Positions 52,891 through 63,283 of a stretch of 64,000 nucleotides of DNA are shown here, piece by piece. Below the pieces are notes generated by a model. That model saw only the letters and a program-made list of their open reading frames with translations, was not told where the DNA came from and ran no database searches. The stretch comes from Pseudodesulfovibrio tunisiensis (lineage in GTDB: Bacteria; Desulfobacterota; Desulfovibrionia; Desulfovibrionales; Desulfovibrionaceae): assembly GCF_022809775.1 (NCBI RefSeq), contig NZ_CP094380.1, positions 1,723,001 through 1,787,000 on the forward strand. Reading direction: 5' to 3'. The translations under genes were made by a program, and so were the position numbers. Numbering within the stretch: the first letter of the stretch is position 1; each line of letters opens with the position of its first letter.

Positions 52891-53258
52891 CTTGGCCGAA
52901 GGAGCGCCGCCTGCGTAAACGCCCCGAGTTCGTGCATTGCTACGAACAAGGGAAAAAGCACCACACCAGGCACTTCATCCTTTTCATATTCCGCAGGGAC
53001 GGCGGGCCCGACGGCTTGCGTCTGGGCCTGACCGTCAGTCGGAAAATGGGGAACGCGGTGGCGCGCAACAGAATCAAGAGAGTGGTCCGCGAGGTCTTCA
53101 GGCTGCACCAACACACATTTGAGTCGCCACTGGACGTTGTCGTCATCCCCAAGCGCAATCTCAAGACCACGCAGCTGAACCTCGCCCTCGCCACGGAAGA
53201 GTTCGTCCCGTTTTTCGAGCGTCGGCTCTTGCGGAACAACTCTGATGAGAGGAAATGA
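52878..53258 (+). CDS. rnpA: Ribonuclease P protein component, start probably ATT
   Basis: The protein subunit of RNase P matures tRNA 5' ends. The family signature is [12 protein letters not shown]. The conserved N-terminal part ([15 protein letters not shown]) lies upstream of the first conventional start (GTG, 52932). The only sensible initiator before it is ATT at 52878, 6 nt after AAGGGGCG and overlapping rpmH by 13 nt, giving 126 residues. With GTG 52932 the protein would be 108 residues and lose conserved residues. Confidence 0.85.
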   Translation: MSRLTWPKERRLRKRPEFVHCYEQGKKHHTRHFILFIFRRDGGPDGLRLGLTVSRKMGNAVARNRIKRVVREVFRLHQHTFESPLDVVVIPKRNLKTTQLNLALATEEFVPFFERRLLRNNSDERK

Positions 53259-53533
53259 TGCGCAAGGTATGCTTGGCGCTCATTTGGTTTTATCAGAAAC
53301 TCATCTCCCCCCTGCTTCCCCCCAGTTGCCGGTTCGTTCCCTCATGCTCGGAATACGCGAGACAGGCGATCATCCGGCACGGTGCGATCAAGGGTGGTCT
53401 CCTTGCGCTTTGGCGTCTCCTTCGCTGTCAACCTCTCTGCAAAGGCGGCTATGACCCCGTGCCTGAAAAATGGCCCAGCGACAAACCCAAAGCGAGATCA
53501 TTTCCATGGAAAAGCAGGACCAATTCCGCGTAA
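53255..53533 (+). CDS. yidD: Membrane protein insertion efficiency factor
   Basis: The 92-residue protein has the YidD core: [55 protein letters not shown]. It assists YidC/Sec insertion at the inner membrane. It overlaps the stop of rnpA by 4 nt, and its 3' end runs into yidC. Confidence 0.95.
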   Translation: MMRKVCLALIWFYQKLISPLLPPSCRFVPSCSEYARQAIIRHGAIKGGLLALWRLLRCQPLCKGGYDPVPEKWPSDKPKARSFPWKSRTNSA

Positions 53534-55155
53534 TCATCTTTGTTGTTCTCAGTGCCGTCATCCTTTTCGGGTGGCAGTATTTTTTCAGCCCGTCCCCTCA
53601 GGAACAGGCCCAAATGGCCGAACAGGCTCAGCAGGCTGAACAGAAAGCGGCGGCCCTGACCGAAAAAAGCGCTGAACAGACCGCGCCCGAGGCTGCTGCC
53701 CCGGCCGACGATTTCGTTCCCACCAAGGGCAGGCAGGTCACTGTCACCACCCCGCTCTACACCGCCGTGTTCAACTCCCAGGGTGGCATTCTCGAGAAAT
53801 TCATTCTCACCAATTTCAAGGACAGTCTGGAAGCCGATTCTCCCCATGTCGACCTCGTGGGCGCCAAGGCCGTGGGCAAGGGACCGCTGGGTCTGATCCT
53901 GCGCAAGGGCGGCGACGAGTTCCACACCTGGAAGCGCGGTGAATGGTCCTTCGAAGGCGACGACCTGAATATCGCCCAGGGAACCAACACCCTGAAATTC
54001 GTGGGCCGCTCCGGCAATTTCCGCATCGAGCGCGTACTCACCTTTCACGCGGACACCTACCTGATCGAGGAATCCGCCACCGTGACCAACCTCGGCGGAA
54101 TCGGCGTGGAAGGCTCCCTGTCCTTCACGGGCGCGGCCAAGTCCATGTCCGCCGAAGACGATCGCTACAATCCCACCAAGGTGGCCTACCTGACCGACAA
54201 CGGCCGGGAAGAGGAAGACGACCGCGACGACCTCAAGGAAAAGGGCTTTTCCGCGACCGGTGGCCTCAAGTGGGGCGTGATCGAATCCAACTACTTCATG
54301 TTCGCCATCATGCCCGACAGCAAGGACTCCTCGCTGTACGCCGGGCTTCAGGACAACATCTTCCGCCTCGCCATCGAGGAGAAGGCGACCTTCATGCCCA
54401 ATGTGGCCAAGACCATGAAGGCGTCCTACTTTGTCGGGCCCACGGACAGAAACATGCTGGCCCAGATGCCCAACGACCTGTCCGATGCCATTAATTTCGG
54501 CTGGTTCGACGTACTTGCGAAGCCCCTGCTTCTGATGCTGGACTTCCTGTACCAGTACGTCCACAACTACGGCATTGCCATCATCATCCTGACCATCATC
54601 ATCAAGATGATCTTCTGGCCTCTCTCCCAGAAGAGCTACCAGTCCATGGAGCAGATGAAGAAGCTCCAGCCCATGGTGGCCAAGCTGCGCGAGAAGTATG
54701 GTGACGACAAGCAGCGCCTGAACCAGGAAACCATGGCCCTGTACAAGACGTACAAGGTCAACCCCATGGGCGGATGCCTGCCCATGGTGGTCCAGATTCC
54801 GGTCTTCTTCGGACTGTACAAGGCGCTTCTGGGCGCGGTCGAGCTGCGACACGCACCGTTCATCGCCCACCTGCCCTTCACGGACATCACCTGGCTGGCC
54901 GACCTGTCCGCCAAGGACCCGCTCTACATCACCCCGCTGGTGATGGGCGCGACCATGTTCCTGCAGCAGAAGATGACTCCGTCCGCAGGCGACCCGACTC
55001 AGCGCAAGATCATGCTGATCATGCCCGTGGTCTTCACCTTCCTGTTCCTCCAGTTCCCGTCCGGTCTGGTCGTCTACTGGCTCCTGAACAACGTTCTGTC
55101 CATAGGCCAGCAGCTCATGATCGCCAGGAAGACCAGGAAGAAGGCGAACGCGTAA
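53506..55155 (+). CDS. yidC: Membrane protein insertase
   Basis: The 549-residue insertase has an N-terminal signal-anchor ([21 protein letters not shown]), a Gln/Ala/Glu-rich linker, the large periplasmic beta domain (to about 330), and the conserved core of five helices ([75 protein letters not shown]). The start at 53506 (MEKQDQF) is preferred; an ATG at 53470 is also in frame. Confidence 0.96.
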   Translation: MEKQDQFRVIIFVVLSAVILFGWQYFFSPSPQEQAQMAEQAQQAEQKAAALTEKSAEQTAPEAAAPADDFVPTKGRQVTVTTPLYTAVFNSQGGILEKFILTNFKDSLEADSPHVDLVGAKAVGKGPLGLILRKGGDEFHTWKRGEWSFEGDDLNIAQGTNTLKFVGRSGNFRIERVLTFHADTYLIEESATVTNLGGIGVEGSLSFTGAAKSMSAEDDRYNPTKVAYLTDNGREEEDDRDDLKEKGFSATGGLKWGVIESNYFMFAIMPDSKDSSLYAGLQDNIFRLAIEEKATFMPNVAKTMKASYFVGPTDRNMLAQMPNDLSDAINFGWFDVLAKPLLLMLDFLYQYVHNYGIAIIILTIIIKMIFWPLSQKSYQSMEQMKKLQPMVAKLREKYGDDKQRLNQETMALYKTYKVNPMGGCLPMVVQIPVFFGLYKALLGAVELRHAPFIAHLPFTDITWLADLSAKDPLYITPLVMGATMFLQQKMTPSAGDPTQRKIMLIMPVVFTFLFLQFPSGLVVYWLLNNVLSIGQQLMIARKTRKKANA

Positions 55156-55209
55156 CGATTACCCAACGCCACCGGGGGGCCTGATTCCCCGGCCATGCAA
55201 GGAATTGAA

Positions 55210-56241
55210 ATGACAGACTTCAAAGAATTCCAGGGCAAGAACCTGGATGAAGCCATCGACACCGCCTGCGATTACTTCAATCTCAAGCGCGACCGCCTTG
55301 AGATCGAAATCGTCGGCGGCGGATCGACCGGCATCTTCGGCATCGTCGGGGTGAAAAAGGCCAGAATCAAGGCCCGTCCCCGCGCCCAGATGCGTACGGC
55401 CGATCTGATGAATGGCGATTCCGGCCCGGCGGAAAAGAAACCCCGCCAGGAACGCAAGCCCAGGCAGCCCAAGCCCGAACCGGCAAAGGAAGAAGCCAGG
55501 CCCGAACCTCAGGTCCGGCAGCAGCCGGAACCCGAGGCGCAACCCGAGCCCGAACCGAAACCTGTTGCCGAAGCTCCGGCAGCCGAACCCGAGATCGAGA
55601 CTCCGGAACCCGAAGTCGCCCCGGCTCAGGAGCCTGTGCGCGAGGCTCCTGATGCTATTCAGGCCGAGCCTGCCGAAGAGGAAAAGGCCGGGGAAGCCGA
55701 GGACGAAGTTCAGGCTCCCATGGCCAGTGCTCTGGCCGATCTGGACCGCGACGAGCTTCAGGAAACCGTGCGTGACGTGCTCACCCGCATTCTGGAGCCC
55801 ATTGTCCAGAGCAGGCCCGAACTCGAGGTCACCTTTGACACGGACCGCGTCAAGGTGTTCATCGACGACGAGGAAAACAGCGGCCTGATCATCGGACGCG
55901 AGGGGCAGACCCTGTCCTCGATCCAGTATCTGGTGAACAGACTGGTGGCCCGCCGCATGGGCGCCTCGGTGCGCGTGCAGGTGGATACCGGCGACTACCG
56001 CGAACGTCAGGACGAAAAGCTGCGCCAGCTCGCACAGCATCTGGCGGACAAGGCGCTGAGGATGAGCCGGACCCAGTCCACCAAGCCCCTGAGCTCCTAT
56101 CATCGCCGGATCGTGCACCTTGCGTTGCAGGACCACGAGTCCGTGTTCACGCGCTCCAAGGGAGACGGCCCGCTCAAGCGCGTGCTGATCGTGCCCAAGC
56201 GCAAGAATTACAACAACGGTCGAGGCCAGCAGCGGCACTAG
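55210..56241 (+). CDS. jag: Jag/SpoIIIJ-associated RNA-binding protein (Jag-N, KH, R3H)
   Basis: The 343-residue protein has a Jag-N domain (FQGKNLDEAIDTACDYFNLKRDRLEIEIVGGGSTGIFGIVG), a long Pro/Glu-rich acidic linker of about 130 residues, a KH domain (VKVFIDDEENSGLIIGREGQTLSSIQYLVNRLV) and an R3H domain (MSSYHRR-type, PLSSYHRRIVHLALQDH). It binds RNA and is linked to cell-wall control in other bacteria. The ATG at 55210 has AAGGA 6 nt upstream. Confidence 0.94.
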   Translation: MTDFKEFQGKNLDEAIDTACDYFNLKRDRLEIEIVGGGSTGIFGIVGVKKARIKARPRAQMRTADLMNGDSGPAEKKPRQERKPRQPKPEPAKEEARPEPQVRQQPEPEAQPEPEPKPVAEAPAAEPEIETPEPEVAPAQEPVREAPDAIQAEPAEEEKAGEAEDEVQAPMASALADLDRDELQETVRDVLTRILEPIVQSRPELEVTFDTDRVKVFIDDEENSGLIIGREGQTLSSIQYLVNRLVARRMGASVRVQVDTGDYRERQDEKLRQLAQHLADKALRMSRTQSTKPLSSYHRRIVHLALQDHESVFTRSKGDGPLKRVLIVPKRKNYNNGRGQQRH

Positions 56242-56272
56242 CCGCGTCCCGGCCCGACATACGACATTCCCA

Positions 56273-56312
56273 GCCGGGGAGGAGCCTTTTCTCCTCCCCG
56301 GCAATCCCCTTT
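56273..56312 (+). terminator. Terminator after jag
   Basis: GCCGGGGAGGAG and CTCCTCCCCGGC form a perfect 12-bp stem with a 6-nt loop; a T run follows after a short gap. mnmE starts 18 bp further on, so some read-through is expected. Confidence 0.75.
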
Positions 56313-56329
56313 TTCCACGGAGCGCGGCC

Positions 56330-57721
56330 ATGCCAGACCCGAGGCTAGCCAAGGACACCATCGCGGCCATAGCCACTCCGCCCGGCGAGGGCGGCGTCGG
56401 CATCATCCGCATCAGCGGCCCGGAAGCCAAGGCCATTGCCCGCGCCCTGTTCCGCCCGGCCGCATCCTCCTTCACGGATTTCCGGCCCCATCACCTGCAT
56501 TACGGCACCATTGCCGACGCCCACGGCAACACGCTGGACGACGGCCTTGCCGCGTTCATGCCCGGTCCGCATTCGTACACGGGCGAGGACGTGATCGAGT
56601 TCAACTGCCATGGCGGCCGGGCCGTGCTGCAAGGCGTGCTGGAGGAAATCCTCAGTCGCGGCGCACGCATGGCCGAACGCGGGGAATTCACCTACCGTGC
56701 CTTCATGAACGGCCGCATGGACCTGACGCAGGCCGAGGCCGTGGCCGAAATGATCCACGCCCCGACCCGGGCCGCCATGCACATGGCGCAGGTCAAGCTC
56801 TCCGGTGTGCTCGGACGCACCATTGCCGACCTTCGCGCCCGGCTGGAACAGGTACGCGCCCAGCTCTGCCTTGCCGTGGACTTTCCCGAGGAAGAGATGG
56901 AATGTCTGACCCCGGAAGAGCTCAAGGCTGCCTGCAACGAGGTCATGACCACCATCGCCACGCTGCTTTCGGCCGTGAACCGTGCCCGGGCATGGCGCGA
57001 AGGCGCACTCGTGGTGCTGGCCGGGCGGGTCAACGCAGGCAAGTCCAGCCTGATGAACGCGCTGCTCGGAAAGAACCGGGCCATTGTCACGGACCAGCCC
57101 GGCACCACGCGCGACTATCTCGAAGAATCACTGAATCTGGACGGTCTGACCGTGCGCATCGCGGACACGGCAGGGCTGCGCAGCACGGACGATGCCATCG
57201 AGGCAGCAGGGCTGGAAATGGGACGCGAACTCATGGAACAGGCCGACCTGATCCTGTTCGTGGTGGACAACAGCGCTCCGCTGTCTCCGGAAACCGAAAC
57301 GGCCCTGCACGCCATTTCCCCGGACAAGACCCTGATCGCCCTGAACAAGGTGGACCTTGCCCCGGCCGATCCGGCTCCGGCAGACCTGCTCGCACAGGCA
57401 GGCTTTGAAACCGTACGCATCTCCGCCAGGTTCGGCACGGAACTGGATGCACTCTGTGCCCGCATCCGGGCACGCATTCTGGAAGGGGAAGGCCAGCCCG
57501 ACCCGGACGAAATCGCGCCCAATGCCCGGCAGGCCAGAACACTCAAGGCCGCGCACGACGAACTGGAACTGCTCGTCCTTGACGCGCGGCAGGGCATCCC
57601 CTACGACCTTCTTGGCGTGCGGCTCGAAACCGCGTGCGACCTGCTCTCCTCCATCACCGGGGAGATCGCTTCCGCAGACATTCTCAACGCCATTTTCGAC
57701 ACCTTCTGCATCGGGAAGTAG
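56330..57721 (+). CDS. mnmE: tRNA U34 modification GTPase
   Basis: The 463-residue GTPase works with MnmG to add carboxymethylaminomethyl groups to U34 of certain tRNAs. It has the N-terminal folate-binding domain (DTIAAIATPPGEGGVGIIRISG), the G domain (AGRVNAGKSSLMNALLG, DTAGLR, NKVD) and the C-terminal FCIGK whose Cys is catalytic in related one-carbon chemistry. RBS GGAG. Confidence 0.97.
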   Translation: MPDPRLAKDTIAAIATPPGEGGVGIIRISGPEAKAIARALFRPAASSFTDFRPHHLHYGTIADAHGNTLDDGLAAFMPGPHSYTGEDVIEFNCHGGRAVLQGVLEEILSRGARMAERGEFTYRAFMNGRMDLTQAEAVAEMIHAPTRAAMHMAQVKLSGVLGRTIADLRARLEQVRAQLCLAVDFPEEEMECLTPEELKAACNEVMTTIATLLSAVNRARAWREGALVVLAGRVNAGKSSLMNALLGKNRAIVTDQPGTTRDYLEESLNLDGLTVRIADTAGLRSTDDAIEAAGLEMGRELMEQADLILFVVDNSAPLSPETETALHAISPDKTLIALNKVDLAPADPAPADLLAQAGFETVRISARFGTELDALCARIRARILEGEGQPDPDEIAPNARQARTLKAAHDELELLVLDARQGIPYDLLGVRLETACDLLSSITGEIASADILNAIFDTFCIGK

Positions 57722-57723
57722 CC

Positions 57724-57990
57724 ATGAGTCAGGAAAAAATCGAACGATACGACGTCAAGCACGTGACCTGCGGCCTTGTGCCGCTCATGCAGACCCATCT
57801 GGAAGGAGCGGAGTCCGACATTGTCGAACTGCTGGTCCACAAGGGCATCCACACCGAACTCTGGAATGCGTTCGGCTCGGGCGGCGAGTGGCAGCTCTTC
57901 GCCATCGAGGAAGATCTCTTTTATGACGTGGCCCGGTTCCACCGCGTGGAGCAGGACAAGCTCGATCCCCTCGGCCTGATGGACTTCTGA
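57724..57990 (+). CDS. Small protein of unknown function downstream of mnmE
   Basis: This 88-residue soluble protein (KIERYDVKHVTCGLVPLMQTHLEGAESDIVELLVHKGIHTELWN...) starts 2 nt after the mnmE stop. It is acidic with one Cys. I recognise no family. The spacing argues for cotranscription with mnmE. Confidence 0.7.
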   Translation: MSQEKIERYDVKHVTCGLVPLMQTHLEGAESDIVELLVHKGIHTELWNAFGSGGEWQLFAIEEDLFYDVARFHRVEQDKLDPLGLMDF

Positions 57991-58106
57991 TATTTCGCGC
58001 GGGTGGTACTTTCCGGTTCCCACCACACCTGACGCACTGGTTATCATGGGCCGGACTTGCGGGCCGCCGTATCATGGCGGCCGGAACACAAGCCCAAGGA
58101 GCACCC

Positions 58107-60072
58107 ATGACCCAGGCAACGTCCTTCCGGGGATGGACCGGCCACGTGCTGCGCGTGGACCTGAACACCCGAAGGTCCACCAGTCTTCCCCTTGATCCCG
58201 AACTCGCCCGCGACCTCATCGGCGGGCGCGGTCTCAACTCCCATGTCCTGCTGAACGAAATCCGGCCCGGTACCGATCCTCTCGGCCCGGACAACGTGAT
58301 CTGTTTCGCGCCCGGTCCCCTGTCCGGCACGCCGCTGGGCCTGACCAGCCGCGTGGAAGTCAGCACCCTGTCGCCCTATTCCGGCATCCTCGGCGACGGC
58401 AATGCAGGCGGCGCCTTTGCCTTCATGATGAAGCGCGCGGGCTGGGACCAGTTCATCATCACGGGCCGGGCCGAATCCCCGAAATATCTGCTGGTGGAAA
58501 ACCACACGGTTCAGGTGCTGGACGCATCCGACCTGTGGGGCAGGACCACATGGGAGGCCACGGACATCCTCAAGCAGCGGCACGGCAGGGCATCCAGCGT
58601 GGCCTGCATCGGTCAGGCCGGGGAAAATCTCGTGCGCTTCGCCTCCACCATCGTAGACAAATACGCATCCGCCGCGCGCGGGTCCGGCGCAGTGCTCGGA
58701 GCCAAGAACCTCAAGGCCGTGGTGGTACGCGGCAATCAGCGCGTGCCCCTGGGCCGACGATTCCGCATATCGCGTGCTGGCTGCCGAGGACAGGAAATAT
58801 TTTGCGGAATCCGACCTGCAACGGGACGTGGCCGGCAGGTACGGCACGCACGTGGGCATGGTCATGTGGGAGCCGGGATACCGCAACTACGAAAAATACC
58901 TTTCCGGCGACGAAGTGCCCGAGGCATTGCAGCCCGAGGCATGGCTCCAGTACGAAACCGGACGCTACGGCTGTCACGGCTGCCCGGTCAAATGCAAGGA
59001 CCAGTACCGCATTCCGTCCGGCAGACGCGCCGGGGAAAAGGGTCAGGCCATGGAGTACGAGTGCATCTTCTGCCTCGGCACCAATTGCGGTGTGACCGAT
59101 CCCATTGCCATCATGGAAATGGAAAACCTGTGCGACGCCTACGGCATGGACGTGATCGCGCTCGGCAACACCATTGCCATGGTCAAGGACCTGTACAACC
59201 GGGGCATCATGACCAGCAAGGACACCGACGGTCTTGACCTGAGCTGGGAAGACGCGGATGCACAGGTCGAACTGATCCATTGCACGGCCCTGCGTCAGGG
59301 ATTCGGCAGCATGGTGGCCGAGGGCATGTACACCCTTGCCCGCCGCCTCGGGGACGAGGCCATGGACTACTGCTATCACGTCAAGGGGCTGTCGCGCGGT
59401 CCCTACCCGTCCGGTCTGTTCGCGCTGGCCCATGCCACGTCCACGCGCGGGGCAGACCATCTGCGCGGGCGCTCGTGGGCCTACGGCGAAAACGATCCCG
59501 ACATCTTTCCGAAACTCGGCGAACAGGGATACCTGCCCGGGGACGTGGACACCAATCCCGTGGCCGCCCTGATTCTGGGCGAACGCATGACCACGCTCAC
59601 GGACTGCATCGGCCGATGCAAGGGCGCGGTCAACTCGTGGATATGCGCCATGCCCCTTGTCTGGAAGCATCCCATCTACGACGGGCTGGCCAAACTCCTG
59701 AACACGGCCACGGGCATGGACTACACCGGCGAGGAACTGGCGCGCGTCGCGGACCGCGTCTATGCCATGGAGCACGCCTTCAACATCCGCATGGGTGTGA
59801 CCCGCAAGGACGACCGCATGCCCCAGAAGCCGGAAATCCGGGACACTCCGGAAGGCCGGGAAGACCTGAAACGGCATCATGCCATGGTGGCCCGCTACTA
59901 CGAGGCGCGGGGGTATGATCCCGAGTCCGGCAGGCCCACATCCGAACGGCTTGCCGATCTGAACCTGAAATACGTGGACCGGCTTCTGAACGAATCCGGT
60001 CCTGTTGGCCAATGGGACGGGCCCACGCGTTGGGACATGTCCAAGTATCCTTCCGGCGGAGTCCGCGCATGA
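58107..60072 (+). pseudogene. aor: Aldehyde:ferredoxin oxidoreductase, apparent frameshift
   Basis: Two frames together give about 654 residues of a tungsten-pterin aldehyde oxidoreductase. Frame one runs from MTQATSFRGWTGHVLRVDLNT to VVVRGNQRVPL; the second continues ADDSAYRVLAAEDRKYF. Removing one G from the GGG at 58751-58753 joins them. Motifs: GGRGLNSHVLL, APGPLSGT, GDGNAGGAFAF, and the 4Fe-4S set CHGCPVKC with a later DCIGRCKG. The enzyme oxidises aldehydes to acids with ferredoxin in the cytoplasm. Either a mutation or a base-calling error breaks it. Confidence 0.88.
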
Positions 60073-60112
60073 CAGGCTGTTCCCGAACGGCAATCTGCGG
60101 CGTTGCTTCATG

Positions 60113-60157
60113 AAAAAAAGAACTCCCCCGACCTTGCGGCCGGGGGAGTCCTTTTTC
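60113..60157. terminator. Bidirectional terminator between aor and bioD
   Basis: ACTCCCCCG / CGGGGGAGT forms the stem with A and T runs on both sides, between two converging genes. Confidence 0.88.
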
Positions 60158-60175
60158 ATTCATTCAAAATCCGGA

Positions 60176-60775
60176 TCAGAGGCCGGGCACGGCATCAAAA
60201 GTGCGTACCGACGCTTCCGGAACGAGCCGAATCAGGGAATCCACGTTGCGATCCCGGTTCACGGAATCGGACGCATAGCGATTGTTCACGGCCAGCATGG
60301 CCAGCGGCAATCCCTTTGCTTGCAGAAAGTGCGTGGACAGAAGCGCGTCGCTGATGCAGCCCAGACGATTGGGCACCACAAGACAGGTTTGCAGGTTGCA
60401 CGCTCCGGCGAACTCGTAGACGAAGCGTTCACGGTCCAGCGGCACGAGCAGACCACCCGCGCCTTCCACGATCAGGGCGTCGCAATCCCGGATGGCATTG
60501 ATCGCGTCCACGGCTTCCTCAAACGGGAACTCATCCCACAGAAAGCACGGCGCCACGGGTTCGGTCCCGGTAAAGAGCAGGTGAACCCGGTCCGGTTCCA
60601 GTCCGGAGATGCGCAGTACGGTTTCCGCGTCATTGTCCGGGGGATGCCCGGTCTGCACGGGCTTGACGTAGCGCACGCGCATGCCCTTTTCACGCAGTTC
60701 CCGGGCCAGCAGCCCGGAAAACACGGTCTTGCCCACGTCCGTGTTCGTGCCGGAAACGAAATAGCGCAGCATCAT
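60176..60775 (-). CDS. bioD: Dethiobiotin synthetase
   Basis: The 199-residue enzyme closes the ureido ring of dethiobiotin with ATP and CO2. It has FVSGTNTDVGKTVFSGLLA (P-loop) and KPVQTG, EGAGGLLVPL. The ATG at 60775 overlaps the stop of bioA by 4 nt; a second ATG follows at 60772. Confidence 0.95.
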   Translation of the reverse strand: MMLRYFVSGTNTDVGKTVFSGLLARELREKGMRVRYVKPVQTGHPPDNDAETVLRISGLEPDRVHLLFTGTEPVAPCFLWDEFPFEEAVDAINAIRDCDALIVEGAGGLLVPLDRERFVYEFAGACNLQTCLVVPNRLGCISDALLSTHFLQAKGLPLAMLAVNNRYASDSVNRDRNVDSLIRLVPEASVRTFDAVPGL

Positions 60776-62115
60776 TCCCCCAGAACGTCCGTGACCGAGG
60801 CAATGGCAATGTCCGCCAGTTCGTCGATCTGCTCTTCGGTGATCACGTAGGGCGGCAGAAAATAGACCACGTCGCCCAGATTGCGCAGGAGCGCACCCCG
60901 CTCCACGGCCTTGCGGTAGATCTGGTACCCGGTGCGCGCCTTCCAGTCGAACGGCTCCTTCGTGGCAGGATCACTCACCAGTTCCACGGCGCAGATGAAG
61001 CCCAGCGAACGGATTTCGCCCACATTGGGATGCCCGGCGAACCGCGCTTCCACGGCCTTGCGCAGATGTGCGGCCTTTGCCCGGTTCACGTTGATCACGT
61101 CGTCGTCCCGAAAAATGTTCAGGGTCTCCACGGCCGCAGCACAGGCAAGGGGATTGCCCGTATAGCTGTGGCTGTGCAGGAACGCCTTCATCTCGGTGTA
61201 ATCCGCATAGAACGCGCCGTATATCTCGTCCGTGGTCAGGACAGCGGACAGGGGCAGGGTTCCGGAGGTCACGCCCTTGGACACGCACACCAGATCAGGG
61301 GTGATGCCCGCCTGCTCCATGGCAAACATGGTTCCGGTGCGACCGAAGCCCGTGGCGATCTCGTCCAGAATGAGATGCACGCCATGCCGCGCCGTGCATT
61401 CGCGGAGCTTTTTCAGATACAGGGGCGGATAGAACTTGAATCCCCCGGCAAACTGGGCCAGCGGTTCGACCATGACCGCCGTGATTTCCGATGCCTGTTC
61501 CTCCAGAATCCGCTCCATGTGCTCGAAGCATTCGCACGCGCAATCGTCACGCGTCCTGCCGTAGGGACAGCGAAAACAGTCCGGTCCCTGCGCCCGGATG
61601 TTCCGGGGCATGATCGGACCGTACAACTCGGTGTACAAATCCTCGCCGCACAGGGAGAGCGCGCCCAGGGTTTCGCCGTGGTAGCCGTTCGTCAGATACA
61701 CGAACCGGTTGCGTTCGGCCTGCCCCGTGTTCCTGCGGTAGCCGTAGCTCATCTTCATGGCGCATTCCACGGCAGCGGAACCGTTGTCCGCAAAGAACAC
61801 GCGGGAGATGTCCTCGGGCATGAGGTCCACCAGCCTGTCGGCCAGCCTGCGCGCGGGCTCGTGGGTCACCCCTGCGAAGATCACGTGCTCCAGTTGGCTG
61901 GCCTGCTCGGCAATGGCCCGGGCAATGCGCGGGTTGGCATGGCCGAACAGATTCACCCACCATGAGCTGACCGCGTCGATGTAGGATTTGCCTTGCTCAT
62001 CATAAATGTATATTCCCTTGCCGGAGTGGGCCCGGATCAGTCCGTACTGTTCGAGGTCCTTCATCTGCGTGCAGGGATGCCAAATCGTCTGTCTTTCCAT
62101 GTCAGGAACCGCCAT
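60772..62115 (-). CDS. bioA: Adenosylmethionine-8-amino-7-oxononanoate aminotransferase
   Basis: This class III aminotransferase (up to 447 residues) makes 7,8-diaminopelargonate. It has IWHPCTQMKD, SSWWVNLFGHANPRI, GYHGETLGAL, LDEIATGFGRTG and the PLP lysine in VSKGVTSGTLPL. Starts at 62115 and 62100 (MERQTIWHPCTQ) are both possible; the first shares its bases with the start of bioF on the other strand. Confidence 0.95.
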   Translation of the reverse strand: MAVPDMERQTIWHPCTQMKDLEQYGLIRAHSGKGIYIYDEQGKSYIDAVSSWWVNLFGHANPRIARAIAEQASQLEHVIFAGVTHEPARRLADRLVDLMPEDISRVFFADNGSAAVECAMKMSYGYRRNTGQAERNRFVYLTNGYHGETLGALSLCGEDLYTELYGPIMPRNIRAQGPDCFRCPYGRTRDDCACECFEHMERILEEQASEITAVMVEPLAQFAGGFKFYPPLYLKKLRECTARHGVHLILDEIATGFGRTGTMFAMEQAGITPDLVCVSKGVTSGTLPLSAVLTTDEIYGAFYADYTEMKAFLHSHSYTGNPLACAAAVETLNIFRDDDVINVNRAKAAHLRKAVEARFAGHPNVGEIRSLGFICAVELVSDPATKEPFDWKARTGYQIYRKAVERGALLRNLGDVVYFLPPYVITEEQIDELADIAIASVTDVLGE

Positions 62116-63283
62116 GTCATTTGCTGGTTATGAAAATCATATAGGAAACAGTCTGCGGGAGCTTAGGGAAAGCGGCCTTTTCCGTCAAATTCCGCCCGTG
62201 GACCACGGCGCGGACAAATTTCTGCTCCTTGACGGAAAACCGCTGCTGAACCTTGCCTCCAACAACTATCTCGGCCTTGCCGGACATCCCGCTCTCAAGG
62301 CGGGCGCAGTCTCAGCCGTGGAGAAATACGGCGCATCCAGCGGCGCGTCCAGACTGATTTCCGGGAATTTCGCGCTGGCCGACGAGCTTGAAACCGAAGC
62401 CGCCGCGTTCAAGGACACCGAGGCGGCCCTGTTCTTCGGGGCAGGATTCGCAGCCAATGTCGCGGTGATGTCCGCGCTGGCCGACCGGCAGACCGTGGTG
62501 TTTGCGGACCGGCTCAACCACGCCAGCATCATCGACGGGGTGCGGCTGTCCGGAGCCAGACACGTCCGCTACGCCCACAACGATCTTTCCGCCCTTGCCG
62601 CACTCATGGAAAAACACGCGTCCGCCACGCGCAAGCTGGTGGTGACCGACACCGTGTTCAGCATGGACGGCGATCTGGCCGACCTCCGCGGGCTGGCCGA
62701 CCTGTGCGACAGGCACGACGCCCTGCTCGTGGTTGACGAAGCGCACGCCACCGGCGTCATGGGGCCGGGACTGGCCCATGTGCAAGGCGTTGCCGACCGC
62801 GTGGACGTACACATGTCCACCTTCAGCAAAGGGCTGGGATCGAGCGGCGCATTCGTGGCCGCCAACCGACAGATCATCGATTTTCTGCGCAACCGCGCCC
62901 GCCCGTTCATCTTCTCCACGTTCCCGCCCCCGGCCGTGATCGGCGCGAATCTCGCAGCCCTGCGGCTGGTGCGCGAAACCCCGGACATGGGCAAACGCGT
63001 CCTTGCGCTGGGTGATCAGGCCCGAACCCGATTGCGGAAAATGGGGCTGGACACCGGGGAGTCGGCCACGCCCATCATTCCGGTGATGATCGGCGACAGC
63101 GAACATGCCCTTGCCGCGCGCGACGCACTCATGCGCCAAGGCGTGTACGTGGGCGCAGTGCGTCCGCCAACCGTTCCGCAGGGCACGGCCCGACTGCGCA
63201 TCAGCCTGCGCGCGGACCTGACCGACAATGACATGGAAACCCTGTATGCCGCCCTGACCGGACTGCACGAGGAGGTGTTGTGA
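62114..63283 (+). CDS. bioF: 8-amino-7-oxononanoate synthase
   Basis: The 389-residue PLP enzyme condenses pimeloyl-ACP with alanine. Landmarks: LNLASNNYLGLAGHP, GASSGASRLISGNFALADELE, DTVFSMDGDLADL, VVDEAHATGVMG and STFSKGLGSSGAFVA (PLP Lys). The start has AGGAA 6 nt upstream, inside the 5' end of bioA. The first 45 nt are AT-rich and may hold promoter or operator sequence for either gene. Confidence 0.94.
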   Translation: MSFAGYENHIGNSLRELRESGLFRQIPPVDHGADKFLLLDGKPLLNLASNNYLGLAGHPALKAGAVSAVEKYGASSGASRLISGNFALADELETEAAAFKDTEAALFFGAGFAANVAVMSALADRQTVVFADRLNHASIIDGVRLSGARHVRYAHNDLSALAALMEKHASATRKLVVTDTVFSMDGDLADLRGLADLCDRHDALLVVDEAHATGVMGPGLAHVQGVADRVDVHMSTFSKGLGSSGAFVAANRQIIDFLRNRARPFIFSTFPPPAVIGANLAALRLVRETPDMGKRVLALGDQARTRLRKMGLDTGESATPIIPVMIGDSEHALAARDALMRQGVYVGAVRPPTVPQGTARLRISLRADLTDNDMETLYAALTGLHEEVL

